Assembly (NCBI RefSeq): GCF_026017845.1
Contig: NZ_CP100416.1
Location: forward strand, 8,217,857 to 8,281,856
DNA from: Amycolatopsis mediterranei
GTDB lineage: Bacteria > Actinomycetota > Actinomycetes > Mycobacteriales > Pseudonocardiaceae
Length of the DNA: 64,000 nt
Direction of reading: 5' to 3'
Part shown: in pieces, positions 15,989 through 24,529 of the stretch
Layout of the letters: each line of letters opens with the position of its first letter
Position numbering within the stretch: position 1 is the stretch's first letter
The notes under the pieces: generated by a model
Seen by the model: the letters and a program-made list of their open reading frames with translations, nothing else
Told to the model about the DNA's origin: nothing
Databases searched by the model: none
Translations under genes and position numbers: made by a program

Positions 15989-16708
15989 TCACTCGGACTT
16001 CTCGTTGCCGGCGCAGTCCAGGCCGAGCATGGCGTGGGCGAGGGCGTCGGGGTCCGGGGGTGGCGGCAGGGTGGCGGACTGGGGCGCGGTGAATGCTTGA
16101 ATCAGGTAGGCGACCAGGCGGGCCGAGCTGTCGGGGGCGGTCGCGCCAGCGGCGGTGATGACGCCGGCGTTGGCCATGAGCAGGACGACCATGTCCTGGT
16201 CGGCGAAGTCGGGACGCAGTTTCCCCGCGGCCTTGGCGGCATCGATGAGCCGCAGGAAGCCCTCGTAGGCCCGGGCACGGTGTTCTTCCAGGTGGGCGGC
16301 GGCGGGGAAGGTCATGGTGAGCACGTCGGCGAAGCCGCGGTTGGCCACTTGCATGGAGCACACGGCACGGATGTAGCCGGTGAAGCCGTTCCAGGGGTCG
16401 GGGTCGGCTTCGGCGATCTCGGCGGCTTCGACGTAGCCGCGCATGGTGTCGGCGAACACGGCGTCGAGGAGGTCCTCGCGGGTGGGGAAGCGCCGGAACA
16501 AGGTGGCCACCCCGACTCCCGCGGCGCGGGCGACCGCTGACATCGACACCTCGATCCCCTCGGCGGCGAAGACCCGGCGGGCGGCGTCGAGGATCCGCTC
16601 CCGGTTGCGTTCGGCGTCCACCCGCAGCGGCGCCGAGTCCTGCCCGTCGTCGTGCTCTGCGATCTGGCCTGGGGTTTCGTGGTCGGCGCGGCCCATGGCA
16701 CCCATCAT
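15989..16708 (-). CDS. TetR/AcrR-family transcriptional regulator
   Basis: A regulator of about 239 residues. The HTH region is RERILDAARRVFAAEGIEV, then SMSAVARAAGVGVATLFRRF and PTREDLLDAVF. The C-terminal domain (MQVANRGFADVLTMTFPAAA) is of a common AcrR type. Three nearby ATGs (16708, 16705, 16696) are possible and none has a good ribosome site; an upstream GTG at 16735 would place the start inside palindromic DNA. The gene is divergent from the zinc-free dehydrogenase operon and probably represses it, perhaps in response to a quinone or electrophile. Confidence 0.85.
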   Translation of the reverse strand: MMGAMGRADHETPGQIAEHDDGQDSAPLRVDAERNRERILDAARRVFAAEGIEVSMSAVARAAGVGVATLFRRFPTREDLLDAVFADTMRGYVEAAEIAEADPDPWNGFTGYIRAVCSMQVANRGFADVLTMTFPAAAHLEEHRARAYEGFLRLIDAAKAAGKLRPDFADQDMVVLLMANAGVITAAGATAPDSSARLVAYLIQAFTAPQSATLPPPPDPDALAHAMLGLDCAGNEKSE

Positions 16709-16725
16709 AGGCGACAACTGGAATA

Positions 16726-16777
16726 GCCTTTCCACATGTGGTGTTACAGTCTGCGATGGAAACGGAAAGGCCGTTTC
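16726..16777. promoter_or_regulatory. Nested inverted repeats: candidate TetR operators for the redox operon
   Basis: Three symmetric elements lie in the divergent gap. GCCTTTCC (16726-16733) pairs with GGAAAGGC (16764-16771). CCACATGTGG (16732-16741) is a perfect palindrome. GAAACGG (16759-16765) and CCGTTTC (16771-16777) form an inverted repeat with a 5-bp spacer. They cover the expected promoter of both genes, as autoregulated TetR sites do. Confidence 0.55.
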
Positions 16778-16797
16778 ACTTGACCGAGGAGATCACC

Positions 16798-17742
16798 ATG
16801 CGTGCTGTCGCAGTCGACACCGTCCCCGCCAACCCACAGCTCAGCGACGTGGAAGCGCCGCGCCCGGAGGCCGGGGAGGTCCTGGTGGAGGTGACGTCGG
16901 CGTCGGTGAACGGCTTCGACCTGTCGGTCGCGGCCGGGCATGTGCAGGGGATGCTGGAGCACCGCTTCCCGCTCGTGCGGGGCAAGGACTTCGCCGGGAC
17001 GGTCACCGAGCTGGGTGAGGGAGTCGAGGGGTTCGCGGTCGGCGACCAGGTGTTCGGCGTGGTGATGAAGCCGGTCCTGCAGGCCGGGACGCTGGCGCAG
17101 TTCGTGACCGTGCCCGCCGCCCACGGCCTGGCCCGTATTCCCGCAGGCCTTTCGACGCTGGACGCGGGCGCGCTCGGCCTGGCCGGAACCGCCGCGCTCG
17201 ACAGCCTCGACGCCGCCCAGGTCGCTGGCGGTGACACCGTGCTGATCTCCGGCGCGACCGGCGGCGTCGGCGCGCTCGCCGTCCAACTCGCCGCCGCGCG
17301 CGGCGCGACGGTGATCGCCACCGCCCGTCCCGGCGCCGAAGCCGATTTCGTCACGGGCCTCACCAGCGCCGACGTCGACGTCGACGTCGTCGACTACACC
17401 GGCGACCTCGGCGGGCAGGTCCGCGCGATCGCCCCGGACGGTGTGGACGTGGTCCTGCACCTGGCGGGCGACGGTGCCGAGCTGGCCGGCCTGCTGGCCA
17501 AGGGCGGCCGGATCGCCTCGACCCGCGGCCTCACCTCGGACGCCGTCGAGATCGAGGACGTCACCGTGTACCCGATCATGGCCGACCCCACCAGCCAGAT
17601 CCTGACCGTCCTGGCCGAGCAGGCCGCTTCCGGGGCACTGCGGGTCCCGGTCACCGCGATTTACCCGCTGGAGCAGGCCCACGAGGCGTTGGCCGCGTTC
17701 GGCGAAGGCAGCCTCGGCAAGATCGCCGTCACCTGCTCCTGA
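16798..17742 (+). CDS. NAD(P)-dependent zinc-free alcohol dehydrogenase / quinone oxidoreductase
   Basis: A 314-residue MDR-superfamily enzyme. The GroES-like domain begins MRAVAVDTVPANPQLSDVEA and contains VRGKDFAGTVTELGEGVEGF. The Rossmann domain has VLISGATGGVGALAVQLAAA. The catalytic zinc ligands of alcohol dehydrogenases are absent, so it belongs with the quinone or enone reductases. The ATG at 16798 follows GAGGAGATCACC, and earlier in-frame ATGs lie in the operator region. It is first of a TetR-controlled redox operon. Confidence 0.88.
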   Translation: MRAVAVDTVPANPQLSDVEAPRPEAGEVLVEVTSASVNGFDLSVAAGHVQGMLEHRFPLVRGKDFAGTVTELGEGVEGFAVGDQVFGVVMKPVLQAGTLAQFVTVPAAHGLARIPAGLSTLDAGALGLAGTAALDSLDAAQVAGGDTVLISGATGGVGALAVQLAAARGATVIATARPGAEADFVTGLTSADVDVDVVDYTGDLGGQVRAIAPDGVDVVLHLAGDGAELAGLLAKGGRIASTRGLTSDAVEIEDVTVYPIMADPTSQILTVLAEQAASGALRVPVTAIYPLEQAHEALAAFGEGSLGKIAVTCS

Positions 17743-17783
17743 CCGGTTCCTTCCTCACCTCCCTGCTTCGAAAGAGACCCGCA

Positions 17784-18155
17784 ATGAACGTGACCTTGTG
17801 GATCCTGCAAGCCGTGCTCGCCGCGATGTTCGGCATGGCCGGCGTGATGAAGTCGACCCAGCCCAAGGACAAACTCGCCGAGAAACTGCCGTGGGTGAAG
17901 GACTTCTCCCCCGGCGTCGTGAAGGTCATCGGTGTCGCCGAGCTCGCCGCGGCCCTCGGCCTGATCCTGCCCGCCGCGCTCGACATCGCCCCCGTCCTCA
18001 CTCCGCTCGCGGCGACCGGACTAGTCGTCATCATGCTCGGCGCGATCATCACCCATGCCCGCCGCAAAGAACCCCAGGCGATCGCCTTCAACGTCGTCCT
18101 GCTGATCGTCGCGGCCGTCGTCGCCTGGGGCCGGTTCGGCCCCTACGCCTTCTGA
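17784..18155 (+). CDS. DoxX-family membrane protein
   Basis: A 123-residue protein with four predicted membrane helices: residues about 4-20, 45-66, 70-89 and 98-116. VAELAAALGLILP is a typical DoxX helix. Family members are often found with redox and thiol or detoxification functions. The second gene of the redox operon, 41 bp after the dehydrogenase. Confidence 0.85.
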   Translation: MNVTLWILQAVLAAMFGMAGVMKSTQPKDKLAEKLPWVKDFSPGVVKVIGVAELAAALGLILPAALDIAPVLTPLAATGLVVIMLGAIITHARRKEPQAIAFNVVLLIVAAVVAWGRFGPYAF

Positions 18156-18180
18156 AACCCCGCGTCCTGAGGAACCTGCC

Positions 18181-19230
18181 ATGACCTTCGAACTCGGCGT
18201 CTACTCCTTCGGCAACACCCCGCGGCTGCCCGACGGCAGCCGCGGCCTGACCGCACAAGCCATCCGCGACGTGCTCGAGGCCATCAAGCTCGCCGACGAG
18301 GTCGGGCTGGACTTCTTCGGCGTCGGCGAGCACCACATGCGGACCATGCCGCTGTCCTCGCCCACCTCGGTGCTCAACGCCGCGGCCGCGTCGACCCGCC
18401 GGATCAGGCTCAGCACCGCCGTCACCGTCCTGTCGACCGACGACCCGATCCGCGTGTTCCAGCAACTCGCGACCGCCGCCGCGGTCGCACCGGGCCGGAT
18501 CGAGGCGGTCGCCGGGCGCGGATCGTCCACCATCACGTTCCCGCTGTTCGACTACGACGAGAACGACTACGACAGGCTCTACGCCTCCAAGCTCGAGCTG
18601 CTGATGGCCCTCAACGCCGGAGAGAACCTCACCTGGACCGGACCGCACCGCACCCGCCCGCTGCACAACGCCACCGCGTTCCCCAGACCGGAACAGCCGT
18701 TGAAGATCTGGCTGGGCACCGGCGGCAGCCCCGAGTCGGTGTACCGGGCCGCCGAACTCGGGTTGCCGATGTTCCTGGGCATCCTCGGCGGCACCCCCGA
18801 GCACTGGGCCCGCTACGGGCACGCTTACCGCGACGCCTGGACCCAGGCCGGACATCCCGTCGACCACGCCGACATCGCCGTCGCGGTCCACGGGTTCGTC
18901 GCCGACACCACCGCGCAAGCCCACGCCACCTACCTCGAGCACGAGCACCGCATGATGGCCGACGGACTCGCCGAACTAGGCCGCCTCGCCCCGGCCCGCT
19001 CCGACCGCGCCGCCGCCTTCGGCCGCGGCGGCATGGTCTTCGCCGGCAGCCCCGACGAGATCGCCGATCGCATCCTGCACCTGCACGGCCTGCTCGGCCA
19101 CACCCGCCAGATCCTGCAGATGGACGTCGGCGGGATGCCGCAGCGGGAATTCCTGCACGCCATCGAACTGCTCGGCACCAAAGTGCTTCCGCAGATCCAC
19201 GCCGAACTCGACAAGGACACGCCCGCATGA
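18181..19230 (+). CDS. LLM-class flavin-dependent oxidoreductase
   Basis: A 349-residue luciferase-like monooxygenase: FELGVYSFGNTPRLPDGSRG at the N-terminus, EVGLDFFGVGEHHM, RRIRLSTAVTVLSTDDPIRV and APGRIEAVAGRGS. Residues ILGGTPEHWARYGHAYRDAW match bacterial LLM oxidoreductases. It uses FMNH2 or F420H2; sequence alone does not decide which. It is 25 bp after DoxX and its last codons overlap the next gene (ATGA). Confidence 0.85.
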   Translation: MTFELGVYSFGNTPRLPDGSRGLTAQAIRDVLEAIKLADEVGLDFFGVGEHHMRTMPLSSPTSVLNAAAASTRRIRLSTAVTVLSTDDPIRVFQQLATAAAVAPGRIEAVAGRGSSTITFPLFDYDENDYDRLYASKLELLMALNAGENLTWTGPHRTRPLHNATAFPRPEQPLKIWLGTGGSPESVYRAAELGLPMFLGILGGTPEHWARYGHAYRDAWTQAGHPVDHADIAVAVHGFVADTTAQAHATYLEHEHRMMADGLAELGRLAPARSDRAAAFGRGGMVFAGSPDEIADRILHLHGLLGHTRQILQMDVGGMPQREFLHAIELLGTKVLPQIHAELDKDTPA

Positions 19231-19868
19231 ACGTCACCGTCTTCGGCGCCACCGGCGCCATCGGCTCGCTCACTGTCGCCGAACTCCTGCAGCGCGGCCA
19301 CCAGGTCACCGCCTACGCCCGCAACCCCGCGAAAGTCCCCGCGTCCTGGGGAGATCAGGTGAAGGTCGTGATCGGTGAGATGTCGGACGCCGCCGCGATC
19401 GACTCGGCCGTGGCCGGGGCGGACGCGGTCGTCAGCGCGCTCGGGCCGAGCATGGACCGCAAGGCCACCGGCTTGCCGCTGGTCGCGGGGACCGCCCACA
19501 TTTTGGACGCCATGAGGCGCCACGGTGTGCGCCGCTACATCGGCCACGCCACCCCGGCCATCCTCGACCCGCACGAAAAGCCCACCCCGGTCACGCGGCT
19601 CATTCGCTTCCTGCCCCGCACCTTCATGCGCCGCGCCTACGACGAAATCACCGGCATGAGCGACCTCGTCACCCGCTCCGATCTGGACTGGACCATCGTC
19701 CGGTTCATCGCCCCCAAGGACACCCCCAAGCAGCCACGCGTGCGGGCCGGGTTCTTCGGCACCGACAAGCTGGGCTTCGCCGTCAGCCGCGCCGACGTCG
19801 CCGCGTTCACCGCCGCGCAAGTCGAGGACACCACCTACATCGGCCGCGCCCCCGCCATCAGCAACTGA
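19227..19868 (+). CDS. NAD(P)H-binding SDR-like protein (NmrA/atypical SDR)
   Basis: A 213-residue atypical SDR. The nucleotide motif is FGATGAIGSLTVAELLQRGH at the N-terminus, and GADAVVSALGPS and HGVRRYIGHATPAILDP follow. The catalytic Tyr-Lys pair of classical SDRs is not evident, as is usual in this group. Relatives reduce flavins or quinones, or act as redox sensors. Its ATG overlaps the LLM gene stop. Confidence 0.82.
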   Translation: MNVTVFGATGAIGSLTVAELLQRGHQVTAYARNPAKVPASWGDQVKVVIGEMSDAAAIDSAVAGADAVVSALGPSMDRKATGLPLVAGTAHILDAMRRHGVRRYIGHATPAILDPHEKPTPVTRLIRFLPRTFMRRAYDEITGMSDLVTRSDLDWTIVRFIAPKDTPKQPRVRAGFFGTDKLGFAVSRADVAAFTAAQVEDTTYIGRAPAISN

Positions 19869-19898
19869 CCCGATCCCTCCTCGACGAAAGAGATCCCC

Positions 19899-20752
19899 GT
19901 GACCATCGCGATCATCGGCGCCACCGGCAAGCTCGGCGGCCTCATCCTCGACGCCCTGCTCCACCGCGGCGTCCCCGCAGGCGACATCCTCGCCCTGGGC
20001 CGCAACGCCGAAAGCCTAGCTGCGCTCGCCCAGCGCGGCCTGCGCACCAGCGTCATCGACCTGGACGACGTCGCCGGCACCGCCGCCGCGCTCACCGGCG
20101 TCGAGAAGCTGCTGCTGGTGTCCTTCGGCGACCTGGGCGGCCGGGTCGCCCAGCACGGCAACGCCATCGACGCCGCCCGACAGGCAAACGTGCCGCACCT
20201 GGTCTACACCTCCGGCCTGCACGCACCGACGACCGTCCTGCGGCTCGCGGCCGACCACAAGGCCACCGAAGAACTCATCACCGCCTCCGGTATCCCCGCC
20301 ACCTTTCTGCGCAACGGCTGGTACACCGAAACCACCAGCAGGACTTCACCGCCGCCCGCGAACACGGCGTCATCGCCAACAGCCTCGGCGATGGACGCCT
20401 CGCCACCGCCCCGCGCAAGGACTACGCCGAAGCCTCCGCCGCCGTCCTCTCCACTCCTGGGCACGAAGGCAAGGCCTACGAACTGTCCGGCGACATCGCC
20501 TGGAACTTCACCGAATTCGCCGCCACCGCACAAGAACTGCGCGGCAGGCCCGTGGTCTACCAGCCGCTCACCGCCGAACAGGAACGGGAACAGCTGTTGT
20601 CCCACGGCCTGGACGAAGGCACCGCGGGCTTCCTGGTCGCGCTCAACACCGACCTGGGCCACGGCGCCATGACTCCCACCCCCGGCGACCTGGCCCGTCT
20701 CATCAACCGATCCACCGAACCATTGGCCGCAACCCTGAACACCTGGAGCTGA
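19899..20752 (+). pseudogene. NmrA-type NAD(P)H:quinone oxidoreductase (QorB-like), frameshifted
   Basis: The N-terminal half (TIAIIGATGKLGGLILDALL ... FLRNGWYTE) is clear, but the frame breaks after codon 144. The expected continuation ENHQQDFTAAREHGVIAN reads in the next frame and proceeds to RLINRSTEPLAATLNTWS, ending at 20752. One extra A in the run at 20329-20331 would restore a protein of about 284 residues, the usual length of QorB/YtfG-type quinone reductases, which have NGWYTEN at this place. A single-base loss in a homopolymer may be a sequencing error rather than a true mutation. Last gene of the redox operon. Confidence 0.72.
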
Positions 20753-21061
20753 CCCGCGGGGACTCGGCCGGCGATTGCCACGGCGCAACAAGGCATCACT
20801 CTGCGAGTTGCGCTGCGGATCGTAGCCGCGCAGGCGATCGAGCTCGGCAGGGTCCGGAGGCGGTTCGGCCAGGCAGTCCGGGGCGCACGCCGATCGCGAA
20901 CCCCGTGCGCGCGATGTTCCGGCGCAGCACTGCGCGGCCGTCTTCGCGCGGTCCGGTGAACGCGGTCCGCAGTCGCCGACCGGCTCCCGGAAGCAGGGCC
21001 GGAGCGGGCCTGCTACGAGAATCCGCTTGCCGGTTCGCCGCGCCGCGCCGCTGCCCGGCGA
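20753..21061. other. 309-bp gap between convergent operons, no gene recognised
   Basis: GC-rich sequence with several short open frames but no start with a ribosome site and no domain I can recognise. A stretch around 20785-20910 gives ALRIVAAQAIELGRVRRRFG, which may be a protein relic, but I could not place it. No clear terminator hairpin was found. Confidence 0.5.
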
Positions 21062-21781
21062 TCAGGGCGCGGACGTCGACTCTCCGAGATAGGCACGTTC
21101 GAGCAGCCCGGGATCGGCCGCGAACCGCGCCGCGGGACCATCGAGGACCGTTTGTCCGTGCACGAGGATCACCGCTCGGTCCGTCACCTCCAAAGCCAGC
21201 CGGACGTGCTGCTCGACCAGCACCACCGCCGCACCGGTGTCATCGGCCACGCGGCGCACCGAGGGCAGCAGGTCCTCGACGATCGCCGGTGCCAGACCCA
21301 TGCTGAGTTCGTCGATGAGCAGAACTCTCGGGTGCTGGATCAGAGCCCGGCCGAGGGCCAGCATCTGCTGTTCCCCACCGGAAAGCATTCCGGCCGCGAC
21401 CTTCAGTCGCTTTCCCAGTGCGGGGAAGAAGTCGAGCACCTCGTCCACCGCGCCGGCCCGGCGACGACGGGCGAGCGTCAGGTTGTCGCGCACCGTCAGC
21501 TGGGTGAACAGCGCTCGGTCGTCGGGGACCAGAACCACGCCGTTCCGTGCGGCGGCTCGGGCGCGACCCGGCGGCACCCGCTGTCCGCACAAGACCACCG
21601 TGCCGTCAAGCGCCGGCAGCAAGCCCGCGAGCGTGAGCAGCACGGTCGTTTTCCCGGCGCCGTTCGGCCCGAGCAGCGCGACGACTTCTCCCGCTGCTAC
21701 CTCCAGATCGAACGCCCGCACCACCGGATACCCCTTGGTGTAGCCCGCGGCCAAGCCCGCGCAGGCCAATTGCGCGGTCAT
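21062..21781 (-). CDS. livF: Branched-chain-amino-acid-type ABC importer, ATPase LivF
   Basis: A 239-residue ABC ATPase of the LivF group. Walker A GPNGAGKTT at residues 38-46, signature LSGGEQQ at 133-139, and Walker B VLLIDELSMG, where Glu follows Asp. EQHVRLALEVTDRAVIL is the usual LivF C-terminal stretch. It powers uptake together with the fused permease/ATPase encoded upstream; the ATGA overlap couples the two. The transported compound need not be an amino acid, since this family often imports aromatic acids and other catabolic substrates in actinomycetes. Confidence 0.92.
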   Translation of the reverse strand: MTAQLACAGLAAGYTKGYPVVRAFDLEVAAGEVVALLGPNGAGKTTVLLTLAGLLPALDGTVVLCGQRVPPGRARAAARNGVVLVPDDRALFTQLTVRDNLTLARRRRAGAVDEVLDFFPALGKRLKVAAGMLSGGEQQMLALGRALIQHPRVLLIDELSMGLAPAIVEDLLPSVRRVADDTGAAVVLVEQHVRLALEVTDRAVILVHGQTVLDGPAARFAADPGLLERAYLGESTSAP

Positions 21782-24522
21782 CGCGCGACCTCGGCCCGGG
21801 CCGGGGCCGCACCGAAGTAGGCGGCGGAGACTTGGGGGTCTGCCTTGATCTCGGCCGGGGTTCCCAGGGCGATCACCTTTCCGACGTCCAGCACCACGAT
21901 CCGGTCGCACACGTCGAGCACCAGTCCCATGTCGTGGTCGACGAGGAGCACCGTCACACCGGCGTCCCGGACGGCTCGCAACCGTTCACCCAGCCATCGG
22001 CTCTCGCCACTGTCCAAACCGGCGGCGGGCTCGTCCAGCAGCAGCATCCGGGGACGCCCGGCCAGAGCCCGCGCGATCGACACCAGCTGCCGTCTGCCCT
22101 GCGAGAGTTCGCGTGCCGGCCGGGCGCGGAACCGGTCCAGGTGGAGTGTCTCGAGCAGCGTGTCCCGCAGGTCCGGCCGCTCCCGGTCGCCGTGCCGGGC
22201 CGCAGTTTCCCCGACCAGCACGTTCTCCTCCACGCTGAGGTCCTCGTAGAGTTCGATGCCCTGGAACGTGCGGCCCAGCCCGGCCCGGCTCCGCTGGTGC
22301 GGCTTGAGCCGTGAAATCCGGCGCCCGTGGAACTCGATCGTGCCGGTACTGGCCTGGTACCCGCTGATCGCGTCGAGGAGTGTGGTCTTCCCGGCTCCGT
22401 TCGGGCCGATGACGCCTACGATCTCCCTCGAGCGCACGGCGAACGACACCGCGTCGACCGCCACCACACCGCCGTGTCGAACTCTGACGTCGCTTAACGA
22501 AAGCACCACCTCGCCCGGCTCCGGGGCAGGGCACCGATCAGGTGCCGCCGTCTCCTTCAGCGCGTCACTGTCCTGTTCGTCGGCGACGGGCGGGCGGCGC
22601 CTTAGTTTCGCCATCAGGTCGTGCGCCGGCCCTACCAGCCCCTCCGGGTTCGTGATCACGGTGAGCACCAACCCGATCCCCATGATCACGCTGTACCACT
22701 CCCCCAGTGACAGCGCCCGGTCCAGGAGCACCACCAGCAGGCCCCCGGCACCCATCACTCCGGCCACGACGCCGCCGGACAGGGCGGTGATGCCGGCGAG
22801 GTAGGCGGTGGCGAACAACCCTAGCCCGCCGATCGCCGTGAACATCTCGGCGTCGGCGACAGTCTGCTGGTAGCCGAGCAAAGCACCGCCGAGCCCGGCG
22901 ATGAACGCCCCGATCGCGAAGGCGACGATCTTCGTGCGGGCGACGTCGACACCGGCCGCGGCGGCCGACCGCTCGTTGGCCCGCACCGCCAGCATCGCCG
23001 CGCCCAGCCGGCTGCGTCGTAGCCAGGCCACCCCCAGGCCGGCCAGCACCAGCACCCCCAGGCACAGCAGTGCGAACGGCAGCCGCGGATAGCCTTGCCC
23101 GGCACCGATGCCCAGGTCCAGCCCGAACAGGCGGGGTGGCGGGATCTTCGAGCCGTCCAGGCCGCCGTTGAGCTCGGTGTTGCGGAACCAGAACGCCTCG
23201 AGGGCCACCGCCAGCGCGACCGTGACGACCGCCGCCGGGAGTCCGCGGATGCGCAGGGCCGGCAGTCCGATCACGACACCGATCACCATCGCGACCACCG
23301 CCGCCAGCACCGGCGCGAACGGAAACGGGATACCCCAAGCCGTGCTGAGCTTGCTGAGGCTGAACGCGCCGACGCCCGCCAAGGTGAGCTGAGCCAGCGA
23401 GATCTGGCCGGCAAAGCCGGTGACGACCACCAGCGACAACGAGATCACCCCCAAGGTCAGCGATGTGATGACCGCGGCGCGGATGCTGCCGTGGGTGGCG
23501 GTGAGCACGACGACGCCCACACCGGTGCTCACGATCGCGGGGACCAGTACGCGGTCGGGTCGTGGGGCGTGCCCCAGAGTCTGCCGGATCATCGCGCCGC
23601 GCCCGGGTAGCGGCCGTCCGCGGACAACGAGGTAGACCACGATCACAGCGAGCGGTACCAGCTGCGTCATCCCGGTCTGCGGCAGCCACGTCCACTTGCC
23701 TTGCAGGAACTGCAGTTCGGACTGCAGCATGCCGATGACCAGGCCGGCCCCGACGGCCGGGACGAGGGCGGTGAAGTTGCCCACGAGCGCCGCGGCGAGC
23801 GCGGGCACGATGAACAGGGTGTAGGAGATCGGGACCAGGGGGACGATCGGGGCGATCAGGATGCCGGCCAGCCCGGCCACGGCCGAGCTCAGCGCCCAGT
23901 TCGCCACCGCGATCCGCTCCGGCGACAGCCCGCTGACCAGCGCGCCCTTTTCCGTTTCGGCCGCGGCCCTGGCCGCCAGCCCGAACTTGGTCAACCGGAA
24001 CACCAGCGCCAGAACCACGGTCAGCACGACGACAACGGCGGCGAACCACAGCCGGTCGCCTGGGATGCGCGTCCCGGCCCAGTCCACGGCATCGTTCGGC
24101 AGAACAGGCCTGACCGACACCGGTGCCGTGCCGACGCGCGCCGCGAGCACGGCCTGGATCGCCAGCATCACTCCGATTGAGGCGACCGCCTTCGCCACCG
24201 GCGGCGCGGACCGCAGGGGCCGGAAGACCAGTCCGTACAGCACCACCCCGAACCCGGCGCCGAGCCCCACCGAGATCGCCGCCGCCGGGACGAGTCCGAG
24301 CGGTGGGCCGAGGACGATCGTCTTGGGCAGGCCCGGAATCGGGACGAGCATTTCACCTTTGCGTAGGAACGCGTACGTGTACGCGCTGTAAAGGGCGATC
24401 GCACCGGTGGCGAAGTTGACCACCCCGGAACTGCGGTAGGTCAGGACCAGCGCCATCGCGAGCGCGCCGAACACCGCACCGTTTCCCAGGCCCAGGAGGA
24501 GGAACAACACGTACTGGCTCAT
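21778..24522 (-). CDS. Fused LivH-LivM-LivG: two permease domains and one ATPase in a single chain
   Basis: A 914-residue protein. Residues about 1-300 are a LivH permease (LTYRSSGVVNFATGAIALYS), about 320-640 a LivM permease (VVTGFAGQISLAQLTLAGVG, then YLAGITALSGG), and about 675-905 a LivG ATPase. The ATPase has Walker A GPNGAGKTT at 706-714, a variant signature LSQGR at 806, and Walker B LLLDEPAAGLD near 827. The fusion gives a fixed 1:1:1 ratio and, with LivF, a complete importer core. The solute receptor is encoded just upstream, 7 bp away. Confidence 0.93.
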   Translation of the reverse strand: MSQYVLFLLLGLGNGAVFGALAMALVLTYRSSGVVNFATGAIALYSAYTYAFLRKGEMLVPIPGLPKTIVLGPPLGLVPAAAISVGLGAGFGVVLYGLVFRPLRSAPPVAKAVASIGVMLAIQAVLAARVGTAPVSVRPVLPNDAVDWAGTRIPGDRLWFAAVVVVLTVVLALVFRLTKFGLAARAAAETEKGALVSGLSPERIAVANWALSSAVAGLAGILIAPIVPLVPISYTLFIVPALAAALVGNFTALVPAVGAGLVIGMLQSELQFLQGKWTWLPQTGMTQLVPLAVIVVYLVVRGRPLPGRGAMIRQTLGHAPRPDRVLVPAIVSTGVGVVVLTATHGSIRAAVITSLTLGVISLSLVVVTGFAGQISLAQLTLAGVGAFSLSKLSTAWGIPFPFAPVLAAVVAMVIGVVIGLPALRIRGLPAAVVTVALAVALEAFWFRNTELNGGLDGSKIPPPRLFGLDLGIGAGQGYPRLPFALLCLGVLVLAGLGVAWLRRSRLGAAMLAVRANERSAAAAGVDVARTKIVAFAIGAFIAGLGGALLGYQQTVADAEMFTAIGGLGLFATAYLAGITALSGGVVAGVMGAGGLLVVLLDRALSLGEWYSVIMGIGLVLTVITNPEGLVGPAHDLMAKLRRRPPVADEQDSDALKETAAPDRCPAPEPGEVVLSLSDVRVRHGGVVAVDAVSFAVRSREIVGVIGPNGAGKTTLLDAISGYQASTGTIEFHGRRISRLKPHQRSRAGLGRTFQGIELYEDLSVEENVLVGETAARHGDRERPDLRDTLLETLHLDRFRARPARELSQGRRQLVSIARALAGRPRMLLLDEPAAGLDSGESRWLGERLRAVRDAGVTVLLVDHDMGLVLDVCDRIVVLDVGKVIALGTPAEIKADPQVSAAYFGAAPARAEVAR

Positions 24523-24529
24523 CGTCGGG

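Noticed and set aside
20905..21306. 133-codon plus-strand frame in the gap after the redox operon
   Set aside because: Arg/Ala/Pro-rich shadow that overlaps the end of livF on the other strand; no ribosome site and no known domain.
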